This document shows positions 1 through 8,242 of a stretch of 48,195 nt of DNA, one piece after another (the stretch's first letter is position 1; each line of letters begins with the position of its first letter). Source of the stretch: an uncultured Lachnospiraceae bacterium (GTDB lineage Bacteria > Bacillota > Clostridia > Lachnospirales > Lachnospiraceae); the NCBI GenBank assembly GCA_902792005.1, contig CADAXW010000021.1, positions 1 to 48,195 of the forward strand, in the 5' to 3' direction. The notes under the pieces are model-generated. The model had not been told where the DNA came from and made no database searches. It saw nothing but the letters and a program-made list of their open reading frames with translations. A program made the position numbers and the translations under genes.

Positions 1-474
1 CTTACGGTGACAAAGACGGTTACCGGAAATCAGGGCAGCAGAGATAAGGAGTTTAATTTCACCTTTGCTGTGACCGGAGATGATGGAACCGGAACGACGG
101 AGTATGCGTGGACCAAGAACGGTATTTCGCAGGCGACACCGCTGAAGTCCGGCGGTACATTTAAACTGGCACATAATGAGAGGGTTGCGATCTCGGTTCC
201 CGGTGGAGCTGAGGTTACCATTACCGAGAATGCTGAAGATTATAAACCTACCTTCCAGCTGGGAAGCGCAACAGCGGTGGAGGATAATAAACTGAAGTTT
301 ACCGTGTCTGCGGATATCACCCTTGCGGTGACCAACACCCGGGCGGGCATCATCCCCACCGGTGTCTGGATGAACTGTGACGCATTGCTTGTTATGGCGC
401 TGATGCTGGGTGCAGGAATCGTATTCTTTACCAGAAGAGGCAGGAAAAGAAGAAGGACTGATGAGGAAGAGTGA
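1..474 (+). CDS. Sortase-anchored surface/pilin-like protein, C-terminal part
   Basis: The reading frame is open from base 1, so this is the 3' end of a longer gene cut by the window edge; the GTG at 7 is internal. The visible 157 residues hold one beta-rich module (TVTKTVTGN... to ...TLAVTNTRAG) resembling the pilin-type isopeptide-forming modules of Gram-positive surface proteins. A cell-wall sorting signal follows: IIPTG, a variant of LPXTG, then a hydrophobic stretch (ALLVMALMLGAGIVFF) and a basic tail (RRGRKRRR). This predicts covalent anchoring to peptidoglycan by a sortase. No sortase gene is in the window. It lies 12 nt upstream of rfbB on the same strand. The anchor assignment is firm; ligand and full domain structure cannot be judged from this fragment. 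Confidence 0.8.
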   Translation, partial: LTVTKTVTGNQGSRDKEFNFTFAVTGDDGTGTTEYAWTKNGISQATPLKSGGTFKLAHNERVAISVPGGAEVTITENAEDYKPTFQLGSATAVEDNKLKFTVSADITLAVTNTRAGIIPTGVWMNCDALLVMALMLGAGIVFFTRRGRKRRRTDEEE

Positions 475-486
475 TAGGAGGATCAG

Positions 487-1506
487 ATGACAATAATCGT
501 AACCGGCGGTGCCGGCTTTATCGGAAGTAACTTTGTATTTCATATGCTTGACACCTATCCGGACTATGCCGGAAATCTTTCCACGCTGGCAAGCCTGCTG
601 GAGGAGAGTGCACCGGATTATGACGCTGCGAAGGCGGCGCGGTTCCGTTTCTGCAAGGTGGACATCTGCGACCGTGTGGCAGTGGAAAAGGTGTTTGAAG
701 AGGAGAAGCCGGATATCGTCGTAAACTTTGCGGCGGAGTCCCATGTGGATCGTTCCATCGAGAACCCGGGTATCTTCCTGGAGACTAATATCATGGGAAC
801 CTCCGTGCTGATGGATACCTGCCGCAAGTTCGGCAACACCCGTTATCATCAGGTTTCCACGGATGAGGTTTATGGCGACCTTCCGCTGGACCGTCCGGAC
901 CTGTTCTTTACGGAGACCACGCCGATCCATACCAGCTCGCCTTATTCCAGCTCCAAGGCCGGAGCGGATCTGCTGGTTATGGCTTACTACAGAACCTATG
1001 GACTGCCTGTGACGATCTCGCGGTGCTCCAATAACTACGGGCCGTATCATTTCCCGGAGAAGCTGATCCCGCTTATGATCGCGAACTGCCTTGCGGATAA
1101 GCCGCTTCCGGTTTACGGCGAGGGTAAGAATGTCCGTGACTGGCTCTACGTAGAAGATCACTGCAAGGCCATCGACCTGATCATCCATAAGGGAAAGATC
1201 GGTGAGGTTTACAATGTGGGCGGACACAATGAGATGGCAAACATCGATATCGTTAAGTTGATCTGCAAGGAGCTTGGCAAGCCGGAGTCACTGATCACTT
1301 ATGTTACTGACCGGAAGGGTCATGACATGCGTTATGCCATCGATCCCACAAAGATCCATAATGAACTGGGATGGCTGCCGGAGACAAAGTTTGCTGACGG
1401 GATCAAGAAGACCATCCAGTGGTATCTGGACAACAGATCCTGGTGGGAGGAGATCATCTCCGGAGAGTATCAGAATTATTATGAGAAAATGTACGGCGAC
1501 CGGTAA
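487..1506 (+). CDS. rfbB: dTDP-glucose 4,6-dehydratase
   Basis: This is a 339-residue short-chain dehydrogenase/reductase-fold enzyme of normal length for RfbB/RmlB. It converts dTDP-glucose to dTDP-4-keto-6-deoxyglucose with bound NAD+, the second step of dTDP-rhamnose synthesis. The N-terminus has the Rossmann motif [11 protein letters not shown] (residues 6-16). The catalytic YxxxK is Y153/K157 in [11 protein letters not shown], and the STDEVYGD segment carries the family's active-site Thr-Asp-Glu. The [14 protein letters not shown] and [12 protein letters not shown] blocks are RmlB hallmarks. The start ATG has an AGGAGG site 5 nt upstream. No rmlA, rmlC or rmlD is visible, so the rest of the pathway must lie outside. 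It ends at a strong convergent terminator. Confidence 0.93.
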   Translation: MTIIVTGGAGFIGSNFVFHMLDTYPDYAGNLSTLASLLEESAPDYDAAKAARFRFCKVDICDRVAVEKVFEEEKPDIVVNFAAESHVDRSIENPGIFLETNIMGTSVLMDTCRKFGNTRYHQVSTDEVYGDLPLDRPDLFFTETTPIHTSSPYSSSKAGADLLVMAYYRTYGLPVTISRCSNNYGPYHFPEKLIPLMIANCLADKPLPVYGEGKNVRDWLYVEDHCKAIDLIIHKGKIGEVYNVGGHNEMANIDIVKLICKELGKPESLITYVTDRKGHDMRYAIDPTKIHNELGWLPETKFADGIKKTIQWYLDNRSWWEEIISGEYQNYYEKMYGDR

Positions 1507-1543
1507 GGTGTGCCGATAATCTCGGAAAAGATTTGGAAAAGAA

Positions 1544-1588
1544 AAAAGGCTAAGGAAGCGCGCGTGGCGATGGTTTCCTTAGCCTTTT
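1544..1588. terminator. Bidirectional intrinsic terminator between rfbB and the response regulator
   Basis: A perfect 14-bp stem (AAAAGGCTAAGGAA at 1544-1557 with its complement at 1575-1588) closes a 17-nt loop. Its A-rich left edge and T-rich right edge give a U-tract to transcripts from either strand. It sits exactly between two convergent genes. Confidence 0.88.
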
Positions 1589-1595
1589 CTTCTTG

Positions 1596-2315
1596 TCAAT
1601 TCCCCTTCAGTGCAAGGGTCAGCTTCACGCGGTCATGTATGCCGGTTTTATCGTAGATGCTGGAAATGTAGTTCTTTACGGTTCCTTCCGAGATGTACAG
1701 CCGCTCGGCGATCTGCTTGTTGGACAGGCCTTCTGTGATGAGTACGCAGATTTCTTTCTCGCGGTCTGTCAGAGGGTCGGCTGCGTCAGTGAGTCTGTTT
1801 GCGGACTGGTCGGCAGAGGAGGCTCCAGTGGAGTGATCGGACGAGCTGTTGGATGTGGTAGAAGAGTTGTCAGCTGACGAGCTTCCTGCTCCTCCTGCAT
1901 TGGCGCTGACCAGCATGGTCAGGCGCTGCATAACCTTTGCATCCAGTACGGTGACGCCGCCCAGAATCTGGCGGACTGCTCCAAGGATCGCGTCCTTGCC
2001 GCTGTCCTTCAGAAGATATCCGTCAGCACCGCGGCTGATGGCATCGGTGATATTCTTATCGTCATAAAATGTGGTGAGCACCAGGATCCGGATGGAAGGA
2101 TAGTGCTGCTTCATCTCGCCGATGAGCTGGATGCCGCCCATCCCCTGCATGTTCAGATCCACCAGCGCCAGATCGGGCTGAGCAGACTTCAGAAGTTCAA
2201 GGGCCTCCACGCCGTCATGTGCTTTTCCCATGATCTCATATCCATTCAGGGACAGAATGATCTCCAGGCTGTCAAGCAGCATGGTTTCGTCATCCACCAG
2301 AAGTATGCTGTTCAT
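1596..2315 (-). CDS. NarL/FixJ-family response regulator
   Basis: This 239-residue regulator has a receiver domain (residues 1-120) with acidic pair D8/D9, phospho-acceptor D53 (LVDLNM), T80 and K102. The C-terminal LuxR-type helix-turn-helix (about 175-239) contains DPLTDREKEICVLITEGLSNK and IAERLYISEGTVKNYISSIY. Between them lies an unusually long Ser/Asn/Thr/Ala-rich linker (about 138-172), low in complexity. It follows the sensor kinase by 28 nt and is the last gene of the minus-strand ABC-transporter operon, so it is likely that kinase's partner. Its likely targets are the dyads upstream of the first permease. The stimulus is unknown; cell-envelope or antibiotic stress is typical for such gene sets. 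Confidence 0.9.
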   Translation of the reverse strand: MNSILLVDDETMLLDSLEIILSLNGYEIMGKAHDGVEALELLKSAQPDLALVDLNMQGMGGIQLIGEMKQHYPSIRILVLTTFYDDKNITDAISRGADGYLLKDSGKDAILGAVRQILGGVTVLDAKVMQRLTMLVSANAGGAGSSSADNSSTTSNSSSDHSTGASSADQSANRLTDAADPLTDREKEICVLITEGLSNKQIAERLYISEGTVKNYISSIYDKTGIHDRVKLTLALKGN

Positions 2316-2343
2316 GTCTCGGTTTCCCCCTTATATGCTTGTG

Positions 2344-3501
2344 TCAGGTGTTCTGCGGAACAGGCAGCTCGATGCTGGCCCGGAAGCCGTCCTCGTTTCG
2401 GAATCCGGCCTGTCCGCCGCAGCGCTCTGCGTAGGAGATGATCTTCTTCAGGCCGAAGCCGTTCTCGATGAGCTTCGCCGCATTTGCGTCATTATAATCG
2501 CTCCTGCCATTGTCCTTCACAATGAGCTGTAAATGTCCCGAGTCGCCGGTCAGGTTGATCAGGAAGCTGTCTGCCTGCCCGTGCTTCACGCCATTGGTGA
2601 GAAGCTCCTCCAGAACACCGGTCAGAAACTCCATATGCTCATGGGGGATCTGCATTCCCTCCGGGAAGGACTCAGTCTTGAAATCACAGCGCCGTGCGGT
2701 GTCCATGGTGAATTCCTCGATGATATTCTGAAGACCGGCGATCAGATCCGTCAACGGTACATCCTTGCTTTCCTCGTCCAGTGTACGTACCGCGCGCCGG
2801 ATGGACTCCAGGCTGCCGCGGATCCGCTCATTGGCATCATTCATTTTCTTTCGCGCTTCCTCCGGCTTTACATCATAAAGCATGTCAGCCGCATCCAGTG
2901 TCATGATGGCAGCAGTAATGGTGTGCCCCACACTGTTATGGATGTTCCGGCTGATATTCTCCCGCTCCGTAAGCCGCGCGTTCTTATCCACCAGATAATT
3001 CTGCTGTGCCAGCTGCCGGTTCAGCTTCTTTTCACGCATCTCACTGATGGCGAAGCTTCGGAGGCGAGCCTGTTCTGTCTCTTTCTTCGCCAGCTCCTTT
3101 CGGATCATTTCCTTCAGAAGGAGCAGGAGAGCGTTCCCGGCCATGACTGCCAGCGACAGAAGGAAGGTAGATGCAGCAAAATGCACCGATACATCTCCGG
3201 CCTGAAGGCACAGGGCGTAGATCGCATACAGGATCCCCGGCACAGCGATGAGCAGGGGGATCACCCCGGGCCAAAGTACGGTGAAAGCGAGGAATCCGAT
3301 CCAGGAGTTGGAAAGAACCGCGAAGGCGATACAGAAGGCGGCCTTCACCCAGTAGAGCCGGAACTCCAGAGAATCTGCTGTGACCATAACGACAAAAAGC
3401 CCTGCAGTTATGATAAGCAGGATGGGAAGATCAGCACCAAGTACCGTAACAAGGCATAGCGTGAAGATGATTATGTTGTCGATCATTGCGTATATCATCA
3501 T
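2344..3501 (-). CDS. Sensor histidine kinase, HisKA_3 (DesK/NarX) type
   Basis: The N-terminus has about five to six hydrophobic membrane segments and no large extracellular domain. A short coiled linker follows, then the dimerisation helix with phospho-acceptor His in RNIHNSVGH, and a HATPase_c domain (VLEELLTNGVKHGQ, VKDNG, GFGLKKI). This class pairs with NarL-type regulators, and one lies 28 nt downstream. The frame is open to a TTG at 3534, but no ribosome site precedes that TTG. I chose the ATG at 3501, preceded by AGGATAGAT, with a GGAGGT further up; an ATG at 3498 is equally possible. With this start the phospho-His is residue 188. It is co-directional with the ABC permease upstream, separated by a 144-nt spacer containing a hairpin. 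Confidence 0.88.
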   Translation of the reverse strand: MMIYAMIDNIIIFTLCLVTVLGADLPILLIITAGLFVVMVTADSLEFRLYWVKAAFCIAFAVLSNSWIGFLAFTVLWPGVIPLLIAVPGILYAIYALCLQAGDVSVHFAASTFLLSLAVMAGNALLLLLKEMIRKELAKKETEQARLRSFAISEMREKKLNRQLAQQNYLVDKNARLTERENISRNIHNSVGHTITAAIMTLDAADMLYDVKPEEARKKMNDANERIRGSLESIRRAVRTLDEESKDVPLTDLIAGLQNIIEEFTMDTARRCDFKTESFPEGMQIPHEHMEFLTGVLEELLTNGVKHGQADSFLINLTGDSGHLQLIVKDNGRSDYNDANAAKLIENGFGLKKIISYAERCGGQAGFRNEDGFRASIELPVPQNT

Positions 3502-3576
3502 ATCTATCCTAACAATATTACCTCCGCTGTGCAAGTCCTGAGAGGAGAATGATCCGGCATTTACCCCGGATCCCGG

Positions 3577-3632
3577 TTCTCAGGGCTGTCCCTCCGCTTC
3601 GCATATCGACTCGAGAGGAATGGCCCTGAGAA
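3577..3632 (-). other. Inverted repeat between permease and kinase genes
   Basis: TTCTCAGGGC (3577-3586) pairs perfectly with GCCCTGAGAA (3623-3632) across a 36-nt loop. It lies in the spacer between the second permease and the histidine kinase. A smaller hairpin (ATCCGG/CCGGAT, 3552-3571) follows on the same transcript. Neither has a T-tract, so they are more likely mRNA processing or stability elements than terminators. Confidence 0.45.
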
Positions 3633-3645
3633 ATGCTGCGATTCC

Positions 3646-4737
3646 CTAGAACTCCGTCACATCTGCTTTCCCCATGCGACGACCCTTGGAGAGGATCATC
3701 GGAAGAAGAACCGTCAGGTTCGAGATCACGAAGCACAGAACGCCCAGCCAGGAGAAGTAGGGCAGGAACCGGCCGCCCGGGATATAGTAAAGCTCATTCA
3801 GCAGGAACGTGGTCAGGAAGCACACGGCTGCACCGATCACGATGGCGATGGCATCCATGAGAAGGAGCTCGGCGGCACATTTCCGGAAGACTCTCTTCCG
3901 TGAGATGCCAAGGGCGCGGTACACGCCGAATTCGTAGGTCCTGCGGATGTACTGGCCGTTGACCACGGAGTTTACGGTGACTGCAAGGATCACTGACAGG
4001 AGAAATGCGCCGACGGTAAAGATCAGATACAGCGGTGCCAGCTGCCGGTTGACGAACTCGCTGCTGAAATTGCTCAGCTTCACCTTCCGGTCACCGATCA
4101 GATTCAGGATGTAGTCATGCAGGTCCTGGCCGGTGAGCTCGTCGCTGTATACGTAGGTTCGTGCGTCATTCTCGGACTCCACCAGATAAAATGTAGCGAA
4201 GGAATTTCCCTCGAAGACAGCGCCCAGAGTGTAGGTATCATCCAAAGCATCATCCACGGTCCGGTCCAGCTTGTCGCCGGCCTTCAGGCCTTTGTTCCTT
4301 GCCAAAGCACTGCTGATCACGATGCTGCGGTTCTCCAGTTTGGAGACGTCAACGTCGATGCCCCAGAGGTCGAAGGCAGTCTTCATGTCCTCTTTGGAAT
4401 TGAATACCTTGCTGTAGCTTCCGATGTCAAAGCCCAGGGTGCAGGTCCATTCCAGTCCGCCATAGCCATAGCCGCTGAGGTTCATCCACTTCAGCTTGGG
4501 ATCCTTGTCAATCTCTTCTCTGACCGCCTTGTAATCCCTGGAGTCCTCGTCGGTGGGCAGGACCTGGATCACTGCAAGCCGGTCTTCGTAGGAAAAACAA
4601 TCCTGCCAGTACCAGTCCATACTCTTGATGTAATTTCCGGCAATGAACATCAGGGTGGTGAAGAACATCATGAAGATGATCAGAGCTGCACGCCCTTTGT
4701 TATTGCGTATGTAATAAAATGATGAAAGCGGGTTCAT
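3646..4737 (-). CDS. ABC transporter permease (FtsX/MacB-like)
   Basis: The 363-residue membrane protein has FtsX/MacB topology: one N-terminal membrane helix (AALIIFMMFFTTLMFIAG), an extracytoplasmic domain of about 220 residues, then three C-terminal helices beginning near YLIFTVGAFLLSVILAVTV. The conserved cytoplasmic RRTYEFGVYRALGISRKRVF segment between them is the usual contact to the ATPase. The start at 4737 was chosen because GGAGG lies 7 nt upstream; an in-frame upstream extension would overlap the ATPase gene and has no site. The N-terminal SSFYYIRNNKGR resembles SASKYIRNNKRT of the other permease (5496-6653), so the two probably form a heterodimer with the ATPase between them. Confidence 0.88.
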   Translation of the reverse strand: MNPLSSFYYIRNNKGRAALIIFMMFFTTLMFIAGNYIKSMDWYWQDCFSYEDRLAVIQVLPTDEDSRDYKAVREEIDKDPKLKWMNLSGYGYGGLEWTCTLGFDIGSYSKVFNSKEDMKTAFDLWGIDVDVSKLENRSIVISSALARNKGLKAGDKLDRTVDDALDDTYTLGAVFEGNSFATFYLVESENDARTYVYSDELTGQDLHDYILNLIGDRKVKLSNFSSEFVNRQLAPLYLIFTVGAFLLSVILAVTVNSVVNGQYIRRTYEFGVYRALGISRKRVFRKCAAELLLMDAIAIVIGAAVCFLTTFLLNELYYIPGGRFLPYFSWLGVLCFVISNLTVLLPMILSKGRRMGKADVTEF

Positions 4738-4754
4738 TCTTTTCCTCCATTCAA

Positions 4755-4786
4755 CGATTCCGCGATTCCACGATTCCGCGATTCCC
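4755..4786. repeat. Four tandem 8-bp units upstream of the permease ribosome site
   Basis: CGATTCCG, CGATTCCA, CGATTCCG and CGATTCCC stand head to tail between the ATPase stop codon and the permease Shine-Dalgarno sequence. Units differ only in the eighth base. Copy-number slippage would alter leader length, not reading frame. Confidence 0.85.
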
Positions 4787-4808
4787 GCAGATCGTTCCAT
4801 ATTCCGGA

Positions 4809-5471
4809 TCAAGCGATATTGCTGATCATGCCGTCCCACATTTCCACGGTCATATCCACATCCTTCAGGATGGAGCGGTCATGGGTTACGACCAGAACAA
4901 GTCGGTCTCTGGAATACTCCTTCAAAATGTTCATCACGTTAAATGCGTTCTCGTGGTCCAGAGATGCGGTGGGTTCGTCGGCGAAAATGACCTTCGGATC
5001 ATTCACCATGGCTCTTGCGATGGCCACACGCTGGCACTGTCCGCCGGACAGCTTGGCGGGGCGCTTGCCGAACTCGCGCTCGGAGAGGCCCAGCTTCTTC
5101 AGAAATTCCTTTGCGCGATCCACGGACTCACGGCTGTGGTCGGTGGCGGCAACCATGACATTGTCCAGGGCATTCATGTAGGGAACCAGATAATGCTTCT
5201 GGAAAACGAAGCCGAACTCCTTTCGGCGAAGCTCCTCCCGCTCGGAATCCCTGCAGGCAGTCACCTCGGTTCCGTTATAGACCACGCTTCCTTCCGTGGG
5301 CTTTTTCAGAGTGGAAATGCAGTACATGAGCGTGCTCTTGCCGCTTCCGGAGGGACCGATGATCCCCACCAGCCCGGTGTCGGGAAGAGAGAGGTCGAAA
5401 CCGCCCAGAGCATACATTTGCTCATCTGTATCTGAATCGTAGATCATGCATATATTCTTTATCTCAAACAT
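4809..5471 (-). CDS. ABC transporter ATP-binding protein (LolD/MacB type)
   Basis: This 220-residue cytoplasmic ATPase energises the two flanking permeases. Walker A is GPSGSGKST, the Q-loop lies in FGFVFQKHYLVPYMNALDNV, the signature is LSGGQCQRVAIARA, Walker B plus D-loop is VIFADEPTASLD, and the switch His is in VLVVTHD. Length and motif spacing are standard for the MacB/LolD/BceA group, whose members drive antimicrobial-peptide resistance or lipoprotein handling rather than solute import. No substrate-binding protein is encoded nearby, which fits this group. The gene sits between the two permeases in a permease-ATPase-permease-kinase-regulator order. Confidence 0.94.
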   Translation of the reverse strand: MFEIKNICMIYDSDTDEQMYALGGFDLSLPDTGLVGIIGPSGSGKSTLMYCISTLKKPTEGSVVYNGTEVTACRDSEREELRRKEFGFVFQKHYLVPYMNALDNVMVAATDHSRESVDRAKEFLKKLGLSEREFGKRPAKLSGGQCQRVAIARAMVNDPKVIFADEPTASLDHENAFNVMNILKEYSRDRLVLVVTHDRSILKDVDMTVEMWDGMISNIA

Positions 5472-5495
5472 AATTCGTTCCTTTCTGTTCTGTGT

Positions 5496-6653
5496 CTAGT
5501 CCTCGATCATATCAATGGTCCGGATGTTGTGGACCGTGATCAGGATCGGTATTTGCAGCAGACCGATGATGGCTGTAAATGCAGCGATGATACTCAGGAA
5601 ATGTTCCGGATACCACCAGCCGGATGTGAGACCCTGTGGATGGATCAGCAGAAGATCCAGCAGCCACATGGCAAGTGCGGCGCAGATGACGCCAAGCAGG
5701 ATGCCGCTTCCGAAGTTGATGCCCATCTCCCGCATGATCATGCCGTAGACCTCCCGCTTCGAGAAACCGATGGAGGTGTAGAGGCAGTACTCATTAGCTC
5801 TGTTCCGCATGAAGGAGATATATGCCACCAGCACCGAGATGGCCAGGAAGATCATGACCACCAGCAGGATCGCAAAGATCACGGTGGAGCCGACGGACTC
5901 GACTTCATCATGATAGAACGCTTTGTAGTCGGGCTGGTCATCGATGATGTCCAGATCGGAGGTCTTTATCCCAAGCTCTTCGGCAATCTTGCTGAAGTCG
6001 GAATGTGCTTCATCCGTCAGGATCACAAAATACCATCCGGAGTTGTTGAAGCCATTCGGGGTTCCGATGCAGAACCGGTAGTCGGACTCAATGACGCCGG
6101 TGACCTTGAAGACCTTTCCGTAGGCAGATTCCATAAACCAGTCTCCGATGGACAGATTGCTGTTCTTCATGATGCAGCTGTCCACCAGGAGTTCGCCGTC
6201 CCCTGCGGGCATTGTTCCCTCCACCAGCTTAGCACCGACGTGATCCATGACCTCGGGAATATCCTCGGGAGACAGCAGCGGGAATTCGTAGCTCACACCT
6301 CCCAGGACTGCAAAGTAGGATGAATTTATGACCTGTGTGTAATAGGCATTTCTGATCCCGTTTATCTTCTTCAGCCGATCCACGATGGATTGCCTTGTTT
6401 CCTGAATGATCTGATTTCGCTCTTCCTGAGGCGTGTTTGCCAGATCGATGCCCATGGATTCCGGGGTGAGATCTGCGTAGGTGATCTTCTTTGGAAGCTC
6501 CAGGCAGACAGGCGCGAGACTCTCGTTGGTTACCATCATCAGGTAGTTTATGACGTACATGGTCATGAAGGTGAGCCCCAGCGCCAGGATGAGCACAAAA
6601 CAGGTCCGCTTGTTGTTTCGTATGTACTTGGAGGCGGATAGTCCGGTTTTCAT
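5496..6653 (-). CDS. ABC transporter permease (FtsX/MacB-like), first gene of operon
   Basis: The protein has 385 residues. One N-terminal helix (CFVLILALGLTFMTMYVINYLMM) is followed by about 210 extracytoplasmic residues and three C-terminal helices (from VGSTVIFAILLVVMIFLAISVLVAYI). The loop RNRANEYCLYTSIGFSKREVYGMIMREMG is the FtsX-type coupling region. Start ATG 6653 has AAGGAG 8 nt upstream. It is the promoter-proximal gene, with a candidate promoter and two dyads just upstream. The ATPase follows, as far as can be seen, with it (24 nt gap). Substrate unknown. Confidence 0.88.
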   Translation of the reverse strand: MKTGLSASKYIRNNKRTCFVLILALGLTFMTMYVINYLMMVTNESLAPVCLELPKKITYADLTPESMGIDLANTPQEERNQIIQETRQSIVDRLKKINGIRNAYYTQVINSSYFAVLGGVSYEFPLLSPEDIPEVMDHVGAKLVEGTMPAGDGELLVDSCIMKNSNLSIGDWFMESAYGKVFKVTGVIESDYRFCIGTPNGFNNSGWYFVILTDEAHSDFSKIAEELGIKTSDLDIIDDQPDYKAFYHDEVESVGSTVIFAILLVVMIFLAISVLVAYISFMRNRANEYCLYTSIGFSKREVYGMIMREMGINFGSGILLGVICAALAMWLLDLLLIHPQGLTSGWWYPEHFLSIIAAFTAIIGLLQIPILITVHNIRTIDMIED

Positions 6654-6690
6654 TTTCGTTCTCCTTTTTGGTTTTCGCTTTGTTAGTTTG

Positions 6691-6720
6691 AATGTAGCAC
6701 ATTTCCGGAGGGGGTGACAG
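6691..6720 (-). promoter_or_regulatory. Candidate sigma-A promoter for the ABC/two-component operon
   Basis: On the minus strand, -35 CTGTCA (6715-6720) is followed after 18 bp by an extended -10, TGC plus TACATT (6691-6696). It lies 38 nt upstream of the first permease start. The dyad at 6721-6732 abuts the -35, as expected for an activator site. Confidence 0.55.
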
Positions 6721-6771
6721 TGACCGCGGTCATATCTTTCATAGTCCCGGGTATGACTGCGGTCATATCTT
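6721..6771. promoter_or_regulatory. Two dyad operators in direct repeat
   Basis: The 18-mer TGACCGCGGTCATATCTT at 6721-6738 recurs as TGACTGCGGTCATATCTT at 6754-6771, 17 of 18 bases identical. The spacing is 33 bp centre to centre, about three helical turns. The core TGACCGCGGTCA is a perfect 12-bp palindrome. The pair lies between two divergent operons, each encoding a response regulator. Best candidates to bind are the NarL-type regulator (dyads) or the SARP-like regulator (direct repeats). Confidence 0.7.
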
Positions 6772-6814
6772 CAGGGCAGACCGGGCGGAGGGACGGTGGC
6801 AGATGAAATTCCTG

Positions 6815-6843
6815 TTGAGAAAACCCATCGGGTTCGTTAGAAT
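6815..6843 (+). promoter_or_regulatory. Sigma-A promoter for the LytS-like kinase operon
   Basis: -35 TTGAGA (6815-6820), 17-bp spacer and -10 TAGAAT (6838-6843) lie 53 nt upstream of the kinase start. Confidence 0.6.
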
Positions 6844-6895
6844 ATATCTGTGATTATATTGCGTAATCCCTATGGAATGAGAGAGGTTAGCGGCG

Positions 6896-8242
6896 TTGAT
6901 AGAGGAACTGGTCTTAAGAAACGGAATATGGGACGTCATACATGGTGCGGTGGAGAGCTTTACCTGCGTCGTTCTGCTGGTCATGATCGGGACCATGTGT
7001 TACAGCGTTCATCAGGACAGGAAGAATACGCTGTCCGGGAGAGTCCGGGTCCCCTATACGGTTGAACTGATCGTTTTCTTTGCGATCCTTCTGGTTGCAA
7101 ATGAAGCAGATATCACCATGCTGCTTTTCAGGCGGAACCCGGATGCGGTCACTGCGCACCGGATCGCCGCATTTATCTACGTTCTCGCACTCTGGGGAGA
7201 GACGTTTTTCGTTTTAAATACACTTCGGGTCCGTTTCACGAAGGTGCAGGAGAACAGGTTCGTCGCGGTTATTTTCAAGGCGCTGATGGTTCTTCAGTTT
7301 GTCGATCTGCTGCTCCTGTTTTGCACACCTTTTACGGATGTTCTGTACCGGATCGATACGGACGGTGTCTTTTCCATGAGCTGGGGTTTCTGGATCTGGA
7401 CGGGTATCAGCCTTTTCACGTATCTGTTCATAGGAGTGAGCCTGTTCATAATGAGAAAGCAGGCAGATCCGAGCCTGCTCAAGCTGGGAATTCTTTCGGC
7501 GTTCTGCCCGATGCTGTCTATCGGTATCCGGATATTCCTGCCTGATCTGAATGTGACAAATTATATGGTATGCGTTGCGGCCCTGTTTATGTTTGTCATC
7601 TATGAGAACTATAAGGCGGAGATCATCGCTGAGGATGCCCGTCGGATGGAACGTATGCAGACGAAGCTGATGGTATCGCAGATACAGCCACATTTTCTGC
7701 ATAATACCCTGGTATCCCTGATCTATCACTGTGACAAGGATGCCAGGAAGACAAAGCAGGGACTGGTGGATTTTTCAAAGTATCTTCGGCATAATCTGGA
7801 CAGCATCAAATCGGAGTCGGTGATCCCATTTGAGTCGGAGCTGGAGCATACCCGTGTCTATCTCTCGCTGGAGAAGCTTCGCTTTGAGGATCGTCTGCAG
7901 GTGGAGTCGGATATTCGGGACTGGGATTTCAAGCTGCCGATCTTCAGTGTGCAGACGCTGGTGGAAAATGCGGTGAAGCACGGAGTGAGCAAAAACGGGA
8001 AAAAGGGCGGAACGGTCCGGGTGTCCTCCCGGGCTACCGATACCTGCCACGAGGTTGAGATTCATGATGACGGTGTCGGCTTCGACATCACACAGCTTGA
8101 AAAACTGGATGATACCCATATCGGTATCGCAAATGTACGTGCGCGCCTTGCAGCGGAGTGTAACGGCGAGCTTCTGGTGGACAGTGTTCCGGGGAAAGGG
8201 ACCACCTGTATCATAAGGATACCGAAGGAGGTTGGAAAATGA
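6896..8242 (+). CDS. Sensor histidine kinase, LytS/His_kinase type, multi-pass
   Basis: The 448-residue protein has roughly six to seven membrane segments in residues 15-235, no extracellular sensor domain, then a short coiled coil (KAEIIAEDARRMERMQ). A His_kinase-type phospho-acceptor block SQIQPHFLHNTLVSLIYH follows, with H266. The HATPase_c domain has VENAVKHGVSKNGKKGG, HDDGVGFD and HIGIANVRARL. The start is TTG 6896, preceded by AGAGAGG; no better ATG exists nearby. Such kinases normally pair with LytTR regulators, but the partner here (overlapping by 4 nt) has a different output domain. Its membrane-embedded sensor suggests it detects a lipophilic or membrane signal (inference). Confidence 0.9.
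   Translation: MIEELVLRNGIWDVIHGAVESFTCVVLLVMIGTMCYSVHQDRKNTLSGRVRVPYTVELIVFFAILLVANEADITMLLFRRNPDAVTAHRIAAFIYVLALWGETFFVLNTLRVRFTKVQENRFVAVIFKALMVLQFVDLLLLFCTPFTDVLYRIDTDGVFSMSWGFWIWTGISLFTYLFIGVSLFIMRKQADPSLLKLGILSAFCPMLSIGIRIFLPDLNVTNYMVCVAALFMFVIYENYKAEIIAEDARRMERMQTKLMVSQIQPHFLHNTLVSLIYHCDKDARKTKQGLVDFSKYLRHNLDSIKSESVIPFESELEHTRVYLSLEKLRFEDRLQVESDIRDWDFKLPIFSVQTLVENAVKHGVSKNGKKGGTVRVSSRATDTCHEVEIHDDGVGFDITQLEKLDDTHIGIANVRARLAAECNGELLVDSVPGKGTTCIIRIPKEVGK

Noticed and set aside
3518-3736. Possible small gene in the permease-kinase spacer (72 codons, minus strand).
   Set aside because: It overlaps both neighbours out of frame, has no ribosome site and reads as low-quality Ser/Arg/Gly sequence.
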